Shown: in pieces, positions 21,401-31,490 of the stretch
Layout of the letters: each line of letters begins with the position of its first letter
Numbering within the stretch: position 1 is the stretch's first letter
Origin: Lolium rigidum
Taxonomy: Eukaryota > Streptophyta > Magnoliopsida > Poales > Poaceae
Reading direction: 5' to 3'
DNA: 64,000 nt
NCBI RefSeq assembly: GCF_022539505.1
Contig: NC_061510.1
Coordinates: 222,416,043-222,480,042, forward strand
Program-made: the position numbers and the translations under genes
Notes under the pieces: model-generated
Told to the model about the DNA's origin: nothing
Seen by the model: the letters and a program-made list of their open reading frames with translations, nothing else
Databases searched by the model: none

Positions 21401-21795
21401 CTTCTCTTAAATAAAGTGATCTTGAGATAAGCCATATTTTTTATTTTTCAATAAATGTCTCGTTAGCTGTTAATTTCATTTGTGTTTGCTATTGTTGGCT
21501 TGGTTGGGAGCCTTATCTTAATTCATTGTTGTTACTAGTACAGTAGTATTTGGTGAGAAAAATGCTTCGCTGAAAGCTACACCTGCAATCTTGCTGAACG
21601 GGTCAGCTATAAGAATCTAACTGGACCAACAAAATGCCAAAAAGAAAAGTGCTAGAGACTGGTGGCTGCTAAATATTTGTTGGCTATGATTGTCTTGAAG
21701 CTAACCCTGGAATGTTATTTAGCGTTCCATCTAACGACTCAAGGTGCCTCTTTCTTATGCAGCTTAGAGTAAGTACGGTGCTTGACCACTGCTGA
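15500..21795 (+). CDS. ARMC8: ARMC8/GID5-like armadillo-repeat protein
   Basis: ARMC8 (yeast Gid5/Vid28) is a scaffold subunit of the CTLH/GID E3 ubiquitin ligase. Eight exons join in frame: 15500-15940, 18468-19187, 19399-19494, 19575-19658, 20391-20625, 20702-20862, 21109-21390 and 21763-21795. The product is about 683 residues, near the length of animal ARMC8. After a low-complexity Ala-rich N-terminus (to about residue 45) it is almost all armadillo/HEAT-like helices; recognisable stretches include VLALREIKNQIIGN, LDSNNENVTELAANIISH and ALGAICNIAVNL. The first ATG (15500) is preferred since it follows a short TATA-to-ATG distance; a second in-frame ATG is at 15593. The last exon encodes only ten residues. 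Introns 1 and 4 hold MITEs. All borders follow GT-AG and no frame break is seen. Family identity is recognised by sequence pattern, not by a search. Confidence 0.88.
17276..17450. mobile_element. MITE of about 175 bases with 65-base inverted repeats
   Basis: The left arm starts TTTTGTACACCCACGCATGG, and the right arm ends with the inverse, ACGTGGGTGTACAAAA. The arms continue as near matches through the GATTCCGTCACC / GGTGACGGAAAC and GAGATTCG / CGAATCTC blocks. It can fold into one long hairpin. I could not settle a target-site duplication, so its superfamily is open. Confidence 0.65.
17650..18230 (+). repeat. Tandem duplication with an internal shorter repeat
   Basis: Two copies of about 250-300 bases lie at an offset of 313 (compare CAATATCCAATTCAGC at 17704 and 18017). 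Each copy also contains two versions of a unit of about 43 bases with CTGAGTTTTTCACTTCAAC and TTCTCTTGATATG, giving four such units. The copies differ at scattered positions. Confidence 0.8.
18351..18391. mobile_element. 37-base Stowaway remnant with TA duplication
   Basis: TA, then CTCCCTCCGATCC, an 11-base spacer, GGATCGGAGGGAG, then TA. The 13-base arms are perfect inverted repeats and match the Stowaway terminus. Typical Stowaway elements are 80-350 bases, so this is an extreme deletion derivative. Confidence 0.8.
20142..20371. mobile_element. Stowaway MITE in ARMC8-like intron 4
   Basis: TA-flanked ends CTCTCTCCGTTCTGATTTA and the inverse TAAATCAGAACGGAGGGAA identify a Tc1/mariner-derived Stowaway MITE of about 230 bases. 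Its right end is only 19 bases from the exon 5 acceptor (exon starts 20391). Confidence 0.85.
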
Positions 21796-23227
21796 GACAA
21801 TGCTGGTGTCGGTTTCATGTGATGAGCCAGCAAGCCATTGAAGTTTACATGACACACCATAAAAATGAGCAAGGAAGCTGAGCGTAGTTTGCACCGCGAT
21901 GCCCACCGAGAACCGTGAACCAATAGCATGAGTAAGAAGCCCTTGCTGATCTATCCTCGCTGCGTCGAGCCTATCGCTGTAATTTCTTCCCATGAGAACT
22001 CGATGACAGCCGGTTTCTGTTGCGGAAGGCTGGCAATTCCCTTGTTGTAAGTTTGTGCTTGTAAAAGAATGACACCCCAAAAACCCTGAATTTGTAAGCA
22101 TGCCACCTTGAGAACCTTTGCTGCTTGATTGCAGCCTGAAGGTCGGAGGCACCAGCTTCGGAGAATCCCATTTTTTCAGTGCTACCAGAACCTTTGGGCT
22201 GTGTTGTGACTTGTGACGAAGAGTGTAAAATCGAGCCACCTGTTGCTTTTGTAAATTGCATTTTTTCTCTCTCGCATTAATAAGGCTGTTTTATCACCTG
22301 ATATCCATCTTTTTTCCAGTTGAGTAATGTTACATCGTTTGTTTATCTGATGTCTTTTTTTAAGGAACGCTGGCACTACATTAGCTTTGCATGCATGGCC
22401 ATGTTTACAGCATCAGGCGCATTCTCAAGCCACACCTGATGGTAGCCTTGAGCACCTTCCGCACCAAAACCTGGTAGGAAATGAGCAACTCTTATAGCAA
22501 GGCTAAGTCTGCACCTCAGGTCCTTAGCCGATCTATACTGGACGTTGATGATCGGCGTTGCCGCTTTCTTTTTCTGGAGAAGAGTAGATGTATTTTGTTC
22601 CAAAAGGCACACACCACGATTTTGAATAAGGAAAATATGGCTGTATTGAATTTTTTCGAGGACCGCCGATCTACAAAGTACGAGCACACCACCTTTGCCC
22701 ATTCCGGCAGGATAACGATTCAAACAGTACATGCTGGACTATGACCATGGACTATGCATGATCATGCCTTTCATTGCTGTTCTGACCATAGTTTAACTGT
22801 CCTACACCTTTTTTGAAATTAAAAAAAAAACTGTCCTACACCTAGTATGGGAAAGGCATACACCATCATCAGTATTCCAAACCAGTTCTCCAAACACGAA
22901 ATAAAGCATCTAGACAAAAAGACACAGAAATGATGTAATTCAAACACACAAATCTGCGGCCACATGCCTCTTAAAAATGAAAGACAGGATATCGATGTCA
23001 CTGAACTTGGGAACGATTGTTTCACTCGTAGAAGAAACTAGAAAGTAACATGACTGAAATAGAACAGCTTTAGTCTATTATTATAGAACCTGGCTTGAGA
23101 CAAACGGCTATTTCTTGCATAGACAGAAGAACGAGTAATTAAGCAGATCACAGTCGGAAGCACCAGCCAAGTTTTGCGCTCGAAGCAGCATCAGCCTGTG
23201 TTAAATTGATTGATGATGGTGTCCTCC
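21796..23227. other. Convergent 3' flanks of ARMC8-like and F-box genes
   Basis: No gene is supported. The left part must contain the ARMC8-like 3' UTR and the right part the F-box 3' UTR, since the two genes converge. Short open frames on both strands show no recognisable motif. Confidence 0.5.
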
Positions 23228-24882
23228 TCATGGCGGTGCCACCATCGGACCGATGCTCCTGTAACATGTCAAGGTAAGATACAATTGGTAACTATAAAGG
23301 AGATACATGACTAAGCATAACTCCACAACCGGTACACCGATTGTAGATAGGCACGAGGTTTATAGTACCTGCAAGATGGAGTCCAGAAGGCCGTGTAGGG
23401 AATGGCTTTAATGATCTTAGTAATTTTGGGCACCATTGCAACCTTGCCCGACTCAAGGTTAACAGTATATACCCCGGCACCCGTCTTCGCCAAAATGAAA
23501 CCATCGTTTGACCCAACAAGGCGAGGAATCCCGGACATCTCGGCGATGTCCAAGAATCTGTACCACACCCATGCCCAAGCTCCACCGGGACCGGTGGCCT
23601 CCCTCGACCAGAGATTGAGATTAGACCCGGCCACACATGCGAATCCGAGGACGCCGTCTCTAGCAGTCATGAGAAGGGTAGTCCGAATACGCTGGTACGG
23701 GAATGCAGGAGCATCAACCACGTCGATTTCGTCGGCACGATAGTCATACTCGATGATTCTAGTGCTGAGAGTGCAAGGAACATAGACCTTACGTCCCACG
23801 ACGACGGTTGGCCCCGTGCCAACGACGGCATCTGGATGCGAAATATATGCTGGGCCTTGTCTGTCCTCCTCATCATCCTCATCTTCTTCCTCATCGTCTT
23901 CCTCATCGTCCTCCTCATCGTCTTGCACGTCCTCATCATCCTCCTCAACGTCCTCCTCCACGTCCTCCTCCACGTCCTCATTGCCTTGGTGCACGTCCTC
24001 ATCCTCTTCCTCATCATCTTCATCCTCTTCCTCATCATCTTCATGCACGTCCTCATCGTCCTCCGCCACGTCCTCATCGTCCTCCTCCATGTACTCATCG
24101 TATTCGTGCATCCCATCGTCCCATCTTTTAAGCTCCCTTGAGTATTTGCCTGCAAAGGTTATCATGTTGTCGTTGGTGCCGAAGAAGACGATCACGGACT
24201 CGTGGTCATGGCACTTGAGCTCCTTGCAGCCATAATCACTACATAGGAGAACTGCGTTCCAGTGTTCCACCGTCGGATCTCCATTTGGCATGGGTGCGAC
24301 GTGCTTCTCCTTGGTCACCAGGTCCCAGATGACGAGGGAGGGCTTGCCGTCCTTGGGGATGGCGTGGAAGAGGGCGCGGCCGTGGCGTGCATCGAGGGCT
24401 CTGTACCGGCGGGGGATGAAACTCGGCTCCAGATGGAAGGTGGAGGTGGGGACGAAGACGGTGGATTTGATCGGCGCCTCCGTGGCTACCAGGAAGCCAA
24501 GCGATGCAGGCGCCGGGTGCAACGTGCGGTTGCGGCGGAGGAACTTGTCGCTGCAGATGTGCCGGCACCAGGATTTGCTGCCAAGGCAAGCCTTGGCAAG
24601 GCCGGCGGGATCATCCGGGCGGATGCGAACTAGAATGTTGTCGACGATGTCCTCCGGCAGGTACGGGTACTTGGCCAGCATCTTCGGCGACTTCTTGCGG
24701 GCAGGAGCCTTTGCCAGGCGAGGCGCTGCGCGTGGAGGAGGCGTAGCGGCAGCAAGGCGAGGGCTACGGCGTGGAAGCAATGCGACGGTGGCCTCCTGGC
24801 GATGTAGGCGAGGGCTACGACGTGGAGCGGAGGTAGTAGGCGGCGGCGTGGTAGTATTGTTGTGACGGCGAGGTGGTCTCAT
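23228..24882 (-). CDS. F-box protein with long acidic tract
   Basis: F-box proteins are substrate adaptors of SCF ubiquitin ligases. The start at 24882 gives an N-terminus rich in Arg, Pro and Ala with two RRSPRL repeats (residues 21-26 and 38-43), then an F-box around 72-117 (LPEDIVDNILVRI...SKSWCRHICSDKFLRR). The rest resembles the single-domain C-termini of large grass F-box families. Residues about 258-339 are nearly all Asp, Glu and Val, coded by an imperfect triplet repeat. Unspliced, the frame ends at 23311 (523 residues). A plausible 110-base intron (23259-23368, GT...AG on the minus strand) would give a 514-residue protein ending at 23228. I favour the spliced form slightly. The gene converges on the ARMC8-like gene. 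The substrate is unknown. Confidence 0.75.
23866..24110 (-). repeat. Imperfect acidic-codon triplet repeat in the F-box gene
   Basis: The plus strand is almost wholly TCC, TCA, TCG and TCT triplets with a few GCAC interruptions. On the coding strand this yields runs of GAG and GAT/GAC. It creates long Ser-rich and Arg/Met-rich false frames in other readings. Confidence 0.9.
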
Positions 24883-25082
24883 CTTGATCTGGTTGGGAAG
24901 GGTGGACGGCGGCGTGTGGTTAGGGGGTTGAAGGAGAAGGGCGTGTTTGTTGCGTTGGGGAGGGAGAATATGGGGTGATTAAGAGGAGGAGGAGATGGCC
25001 GTTGATGCACGTACGTTGGGCAGGAGCGCATTTCCGGCCGGAAGATCCACGATCACCTTCCCATGATCCTCCTATCCGCTTA

Positions 25083-25205
25083 ATACGCCTTCCGTTTCTG
25101 CCAATTTTCCAAATTCACTCGCCCCCAGTTGATACGCCTTCCGTTCCTGCCATCTTTTCAAAATGCAGGCGCCCGTCCAGTTGATACGCCTCCCTCCAGG
25201 TCCAG
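25083..25205 (+). repeat. Tandem repeat with TACGCC(TTCCGT) units
   Basis: A unit of about 55-58 bases (ATACGCCTTCCGTTCCTGCC, then a TTTTCAAA-like part and a CGCCC part) occurs twice, with the start of a third at 25183. It lies upstream of the F-box gene on the minus strand, possibly within its promoter. Confidence 0.65.
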
Positions 25206-25429
25206 CCTCCGCGACGGTAAATACGTCTGGGCCTAGCTGGGCTCGTGGCACCCGCACACGCTGTCGCCGAAGCTGTTGTCGCCCGCCTCCCTAGCTCGGT
25301 CTCGGTGAAGCCGCGCCCGGAGCCGACACAGCCGACGGCGACGGGATTTCGCCGCAGCCGCCGCCCTTTTCATTTTGAAAATTTGGTGCGTATTGCTCAA
25401 CCATTAGATAAATTGTTACAAACTCTATT

Positions 25430-25503
25430 ACAATCAAGCTGAACTGACTAAAAAAAGATAATCAAGCTGAACTGACTAAAAAAGACAATCAAGCTGAACT
25501 GAT
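25430..25503 (+). repeat. 26-base tandem repeat, three copies
   Basis: The unit AATCAAGCTGAACTGACTAA followed by an A-rich tail occurs three times in a row, the last slightly changed. No coding role is seen. Confidence 0.85.
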
Positions 25504-25519
25504 TCAGCCACACAGGGAG

Positions 25520-25649
25520 GATCCGAGTGCTGTTTTTGGCCTTAGGTTTTTGCCTAGGCCCTGCATTTGTAATATTTCTAAGACCTCTTCTATATTAATG
25601 AAAATGGCAAGTCTTTTGTCTTGTTTCAAAAAAAAAAAGATCCGAGTGC
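25520..25649 (+). mobile_element. LINE 3'-end insertion of 108 bases with target duplication
   Basis: The insert 25531-25638 ends in an 11-A tail and is flanked by an exact 11-base duplication, GATCCGAGTGC (25520-25530 and 25639-25649). The body ends with ATGGCAAGTCTTTTGTC, like other grass L1 3' UTRs. It is an extremely 5'-truncated LINE copy. Confidence 0.88.
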
Positions 25650-26403
25650 AGCATCACACACCGGCACTCCACTCTCTAACTCCTAGTACGGCCAGATTAT
25701 GAGCAACATTGTTTGTACCGGATCTATTGACTTCAGAAACCTGGGATTCCAAAAGTGCTTACAAAGTTTGCTTGGAAAATTTGCATCAGCAAGGTGAGCC
25801 GAGGCCAAGACAGGTGAGTCCCACTACAAATTTTTTTTTGCAAACCATTTGGAAAAGCAATAATATCATTCCCAGGGTAAAAAACATTTGGCTGGAGAAT
25901 CTTAAGAAAAGCGATTTCGTCTGGATCTAGAGCTGGTAAATATAGCAAGCTTATTAGTAAACTGTGTTGCAGATGCAATCTAGAAGAAACTGATCATCGC
26001 CTTCTTTTTTTATGTGCTTTTGCTAGAGCATCTTGGTTTATGCATCCATGGTATTTAAAAATTGATCGAATTGCTTTACCAGATGATTCCATTTCTCAAA
26101 CTATGCAAAAGCATCTTAATATGAATCATCCTAATGGCTCCGTTGAAAACATTCTGACTTTTCTTTGGTGTATTTGAAAGTCTAGAAATAATTGTCTTTT
26201 TAATAAGAAGGATTCCATTCCTTCCCAGATTCACCATATAGCTAATGCTTTGAAACAAAATCTTGAGCTCTTGGATGTTACCGGGTTCCTACAGGAAAGT
26301 CACAAACTAGGTCAGATTTGCAACAAGGAGGCACAAGACAGGGAAATACAATCAAGACAGATCTAGCAATACAAGGCAGCAATTTTTTTTCGGACGCGGC
26401 GTG

Positions 26404-28004
26404 TGATACGTCTCCAACGTATCGATAATTTCTTGTGTTCCATGCCACATTATTGATGTTATCTACATGTTTTATGCACACTTTATATCATATTCGTGCA
26501 TTTTCTGGAACTAACCTATTAACAAGATGCCGAAGTGCCGCTTGTCTGTTTTCTCGCTGTTTTTGGTTTCAGAAATCCTAGTAAAGAAATATTCTCGGAA
26601 TTGGACGAAATAAAAGCCCGGAGGCCTATTTTCTCACGAAGCTTCCAGAAGTCCGAAGGAGAGACGAAGAGGGGCCACGGGGCGCCAAACCCTAGGGCGG
26701 CGCGGCCCCCCCTTGGCCGCGCCGGCCTGTGGTGTGGCCCCCCGTGCCGCCTCTTGACCTGCCCTTCCGCCTACAAATAGCCTCCGTGACGAAACCCCCA
26801 GCACCGAGAGCCACGATACGGAAAACATTACTGAGACGCCGTCGCCGCCGATCCCATCTCGGGGGATCCTGGAGATCGCCTCCGGCACCCTGCCGGAGAG
26901 GGGATTCATCTCCCGGAGGACTCTACACCGCCATGGTCGCCTCCGGAGTGATGAGTGAGTAGTCTACCCCTGGACTATGGGTCCATAGCAGTAGCTAGAT
27001 GGTTGTCTTCTCCCCATTGTGCTATCATTGTCGGATCTTGTGAGCTGCCTATCATGATCAAGATCATCTATATGTAATTCTATATGTTGCGTTTGTTGGG
27101 ATCCGATGAATAGAGAATACTTGTTATGTTGATTATCAAAGTTATGCTTATGTGTTGTTTATGATCTTGCATGCTCTCCGTTATTAGTAGATGCTCTGGC
27201 CAAGTAGATGTTTTTAACTCCAAGAGGGAGTACTTATGCTCGATAGTGGGTTCATGCCCGCATTGACACCGGGACAAGTGACGTAAAGTTCTAAGGTTGT
27301 GTTGTGCTGTTGCCACTAGGGATAAAACATTGATGCTATGTCTAAGGATGTAGTTGTTGATTACATTACGCACCATACTTAATGCAATTGTCTGTTGTTT
27401 TGCAACTTAATACTCGGAGGGGGTTCGGATGATAACTCTGAAGGTGGACTTTTTAGGCATAGATGCAGTTGGATGGCGGTCTATGTACTTTGTCGTAATG
27501 CCCAATTAAATCTCACTATACTCATCATGATATGTATGTGCATTGTCATGCTCTCTTTATTTGTCAATTGCCCAACTGTAATTTGTTCACCCAACATGCT
27601 GTTCGTCTTATGGGAGAGACACCTCTAGTGAACTGTGGACCCCGGTCCAATTCTCTTTACTCGAAATACAATCTACTGCAATACTTGTTTCTACTGTTTT
27701 CTCTGCAAACAATCATCTTCCACACAATACAGCTTAATCCTTTGTTACAGCAAGCCGGTGAGATTGACAACCTCACTCGTTTCGTTGGGGCAAAGTAGCT
27801 TGGTTGTGTTGTGCAGGTTCCACGTTGGCGCCGGAATCTCCGGTGTTGCGCCGCACTACATCCCGCCGCCATCAACCTTCAACGTGCTTCTTGGCTCCTC
27901 CTGGTTCGATAAACCTTGGTTTCTTTCGAGGGAAAACTTGCTGCTGTGCGCATCATACCTTCCTCTTGGGGTTGCCCAACGAACGTGTGAAATACACGCC
28001 ATCA
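26404..28004 (+). repeat. 5' LTR of element A
   Basis: The LTR is 1601 bases with TG...CA ends. A TATA-like string (CTACAAATAGCC, about 26771) precedes the likely transcript start. It is nearly identical to the 3' LTR apart from scattered substitutions and small indels. Confidence 0.92.
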
Positions 28005-28015
28005 AGCTCTTTTTC

Positions 28016-28033
28016 CGGCGCCGTTGCCGGGGA
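28016..28033 (+). other. Primer binding site of element A, tRNA-Asp type
   Basis: CGGCGCCGTTGCCGGGG lies about 12 bases after the LTR end. It matches the complement of the plant tRNA-Asp 3' end except that the first base, T in the canonical site, is C. Confidence 0.7.
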
Positions 28034-28242
28034 GATCAAGACACGCTGCAAGGGGAGTCTCCACTTCTCAATCTCTTTACTTTGTTTTTGTCTTGCTTTA
28101 TTTTATTTACTACTTTGTTTGCTGCACTAAATCAAAATACAAAAAAAATTAGTTGCTAGTTTTACTTTATTTGCTATCTTGTTTGCTATATCAAAAACAC
28201 AAAAAAATTTAGTTTACCTGCATTCACTTTACTTATTTCATC

Positions 28243-28887
28243 ATGTTTCCTTTTAATTTTACTACAAAGAACATACCGGTAGGACGTGGGTCTATAGTCG
28301 GGAGAAATAATATAGAAGAATTCTTCAACCATGTTAGTACCATTGAAAATTTTGAAGATAGACACTTGATAGATCTTGCGCCTACTTATGAAATTGCTGC
28401 TGCGCATTTAGTTCGCTTGTTGGAAACTAAATTTGTTAATCTTAATCCTATAATCCAACACATGTTTTTCACGCTTGGTGATATGGAAGAAGGGGAAAAG
28501 AAAGATTTTGTATTAGAAACCCTTCTTAGAGAATTTGGTGGTCTAGCAAGAGAAGCTAGAAAGGTGTTTGCTAAATTTAATATGCTTGGTTCTCCTACTA
28601 ATTTTGTTAGTCTCCTTGAAAAGATGGATATGGATAGAATAAGATACACTAATAATATTGATGATGGAGGGGAGATCAAAGCACCAATACCATGTAAGCT
28701 CCTAGCTATGAATGATGCACTAGAAAATAACTATGCTTGGCTTGTTCCTGAAAATTTGTTTGATGAGAGTAGCACACCTAAGACTAATGAAAAGGGAGAT
28801 GCTAAAACTTATGTATCTAATATAATATGCCTAGTTGAGAAAACTCCACACCTCGCTGAGAATGCACCACCCTTCGATAATACTTGA
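28243..28887 (+). CDS. Unrecognised 214-residue protein of element A
   Basis: The frame opens with MFPFNFTTKNIPVGRGSIVG and runs to a stop at 28885-28887 with no interruption, while neighbouring element sequence is non-coding. The protein is mixed alpha-helical in appearance and moderately acidic, with no zinc knuckle, no protease motif and no signal peptide. Segments such as LLETKFVNLNPIIQHMFFTL and EARKVFAKFNMLGSPTNFVS suggest a folded helical protein. I do not recognise the family. It takes the place held by gag-protease in element B, so a gag-like or host-derived packaging role is possible but unproven. It starts 239 bases after the 5' LTR and shares the leader with B. Confidence 0.6.
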   Translation: MFPFNFTTKNIPVGRGSIVGRNNIEEFFNHVSTIENFEDRHLIDLAPTYEIAAAHLVRLLETKFVNLNPIIQHMFFTLGDMEEGEKKDFVLETLLREFGGLAREARKVFAKFNMLGSPTNFVSLLEKMDMDRIRYTNNIDDGGEIKAPIPCKLLAMNDALENNYAWLVPENLFDESSTPKTNEKGDAKTYVSNIICLVEKTPHLAENAPPFDNT

Positions 28888-31490
28888 TACACACTTTCTG
28901 CGCCTAGCTGAAAGGCGTTAAAGAAAAGCGCTTATGGGAGACAACCCATGTTTTTACCTACAGTACTTTGTTTTTATTTTGTGTCTTGGAAGTTGTTTAC
29001 TACTGTAGCAACCTCTCCTTATCTTAGTTTTGAGTTTTGTTGTGCCAAGTTAAGCCGTTGATAGAAAAGTAAGTACTAGATTTGGATTACTGCGCAGTTC
29101 CAGATTTCTTTGCTGTCACGAATCTGAGCCCACTGCCTTGCAGGAAGCTCAGAAAATTATGCCAATTTACGTGCATGATCCTCAGATATGTACGCAACTT
29201 TCATTCAATTTGAGCATTTTCATTTGAGCAAGTCTGGTGCCATTTTAAAATTCGTCAATACGAACTGTTCTGTTTTGACAGATTCTGCCTTTTATTTCGC
29301 ATTGCCTCTTTCGCTATGTTGGATGAATTTCTTTGATCCACTAATGTCCAGTAGCATTATGCAATGTCCAGAAGTGTTAAGAATGAGTGTGTCACCTCTG
29401 AATATGTCAATTTATATTGTGCACTAACCCTCTAATGAGTTGTTTCGAGTTTGGTGTGGAGGAAGTTTTCAAGGATCAAGAGAGGAGTATGATGCAACAT
29501 GATCAAGGAGAGTGAAAGCTCTAAGCTTGGGGATGCACCCGGTGGTTCACCCCTGCATATATCAAGAAGACTCAAGCGTCTAAGCTTGGGGATGCCCAAG
29601 GCATCCCCTTCTTCATCAACAAATTATCGGGTTCCTCCCCTGAAACTACATTTTTATTCGGCCACATCTTATGTGCTTTTTCTTGGAGCGTCGTTTTGTT
29701 TTTGTTTTTGTTTTGTTTGAATAAAATGGATCCTAGCATTCACTTTATGGGAGAGATACACACTCCGCTGTAGCTTATGGACAAATATGTCCTTGGTTTC
29801 TACTCATAGTATTCATGGCGAAGTTTCTCCTTCGTTAAATTGTTATATGGTTGGAATTGGAAAATGATACATGTAGTAATTGCTAAAAATGTTTTGGGTA
29901 ATGTGATACTTGGCAATTGTTGTGCTCATGTTTAAGCTCTTGCATCATATGCTTTGCACCCATTAATGAAGAAATACATAGAGCATGCTAAAATTTGGTT
30001 TGCATATTTGGTTTCTCTAAGGTCTAGATAATTTCTAGTTTTGAGTTTGAACAACAAGGAAGACGGTATAGAGTATTATAATGCTTTCAATATGTCTTTT
30101 ATGTGAGTTTTTGCTGTACTAGTTCATCCTTGTGTTTGCCTCAAATAACCTTGCTAGCCTAAACCTTGTATCGAGAGGGAATACTTCTCATGCATCCAAA
30201 ATACTTGAGCCAACCACTATGCCATTTGTGTCCACCATACCTACCTACTACATGGTATTTATCCGCCATTCCAAAGTAAATTGCTTGAGTGCTACCTTTA
30301 AAATTCCATCATTCACCTTTGCAATATATAGCTCATGGGACAAATAGCTTAAAAACTATTGTGGTATTGAATATGTAATTATGCACTTTATCTCTTATTA
30401 AGTTGCTTGTTGTGCGATAACCATGTTTACTGGGGAACGCCATCAACTCATTGTTGAATTTCATGTGAGTTGCTATGCATGTTCGTCTTGTCTGAAGTAA
30501 GGGCGATCTACACTGAGTTGAATGGTTTGAGCATGCATATTGTGAGAGAAGAACATTGGGCCGCTAACTAAAGCCATGTTCCATGGTGGAAGTTTCAGTT
30601 TTGGACAAACATCCTCAAATCTCTAATGAGAAAAGAATTAATTGTTGTTGAATGCTTAAAGCATTAAAAGAGGAGTCCATTATCTGTTGTCTATGTTGTC
30701 CCGGTATGGATGTCTAAGTTGAGAATAATCAAAAGCGAGAAATCCAAATGCGAGCTTTCTCCTTAGACCTTTGTACAGGCGGCATAGAGGTACCCCTTTG
30801 TGATACTTGGTTAAAGCATATGTATTGCGGTGATAATCCAGGTAGTCCAAGCTAATTAGGACAAGGTGCGAGCACTATTAGTACACTATGCATGAGGCTT
30901 GCAACTTATAAGATATAATTTACATGATGCATATGCTTTATTACTACCGTTGACAAAATTGTTTCATGTTTTCAAAATCAAAGCTCTAGCACAAATATAG
31001 CAATCGATGCTTTTCCTCTATGAGGACCATTCTTTTTACTTTTATGTTGAGTCAGTTCACCTATTTCTCTCCACCTCAAGAAGCAAACACTTGTGTGAAC
31101 TGTGCATTGATTCTTACATACTTGCTTATTGCACTTATTATATTACTCTATGTTGACAATATCCATGAGATATACATGTTACAAGTTGAAAGCAACCGCT
31201 GAAACTTAATCTTCTTTTGTGTTGTTTCAATACCTTTACTTCGAATTATTGCTTTATGAGTTAACTCTTATGCAAGACTTATTGATGCTTGTCTTGAAGT
31301 GCTATTCATGAAAAGTCTTTGCTTTATGATTCACTTGTTTACTCATGACATACACATTGTTTTGATCGCTGCATTCTCTACATATGCTTTACAAATAGTA
31401 TGATCAAGTTTATGATGGCATGTCACTCCCGAAATTATCTTTGTTATCGTTTTACCTGCTCGGGACGAGCAGAACTAAGCTTGGGGATGC
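28888..31490 (+). other. Long 3' non-coding region of element A
   Basis: About 2.6 kb without a significant frame. It is collinear with the 3' region of element B (59785-62374), starting with a shared block containing CGCCTAGCTGAAAGGC. The motif CTAAGCTTGGGGATGC occurs at 29521 and 29580 as well as at the true polypurine site next to the LTR (31475). Confidence 0.85.

Noticed and set aside
22376..22744. Small frames on both strands between the ARMC8-like and F-box genes
   Set aside because: No conserved motif or splice pattern; the region is the convergent 3' flank of two genes.
23816..24235. Plus-strand frame rich in serine over the F-box gene
   Set aside because: It is the complement of the acidic triplet repeat of the F-box coding region; all frames there are open for compositional reasons.
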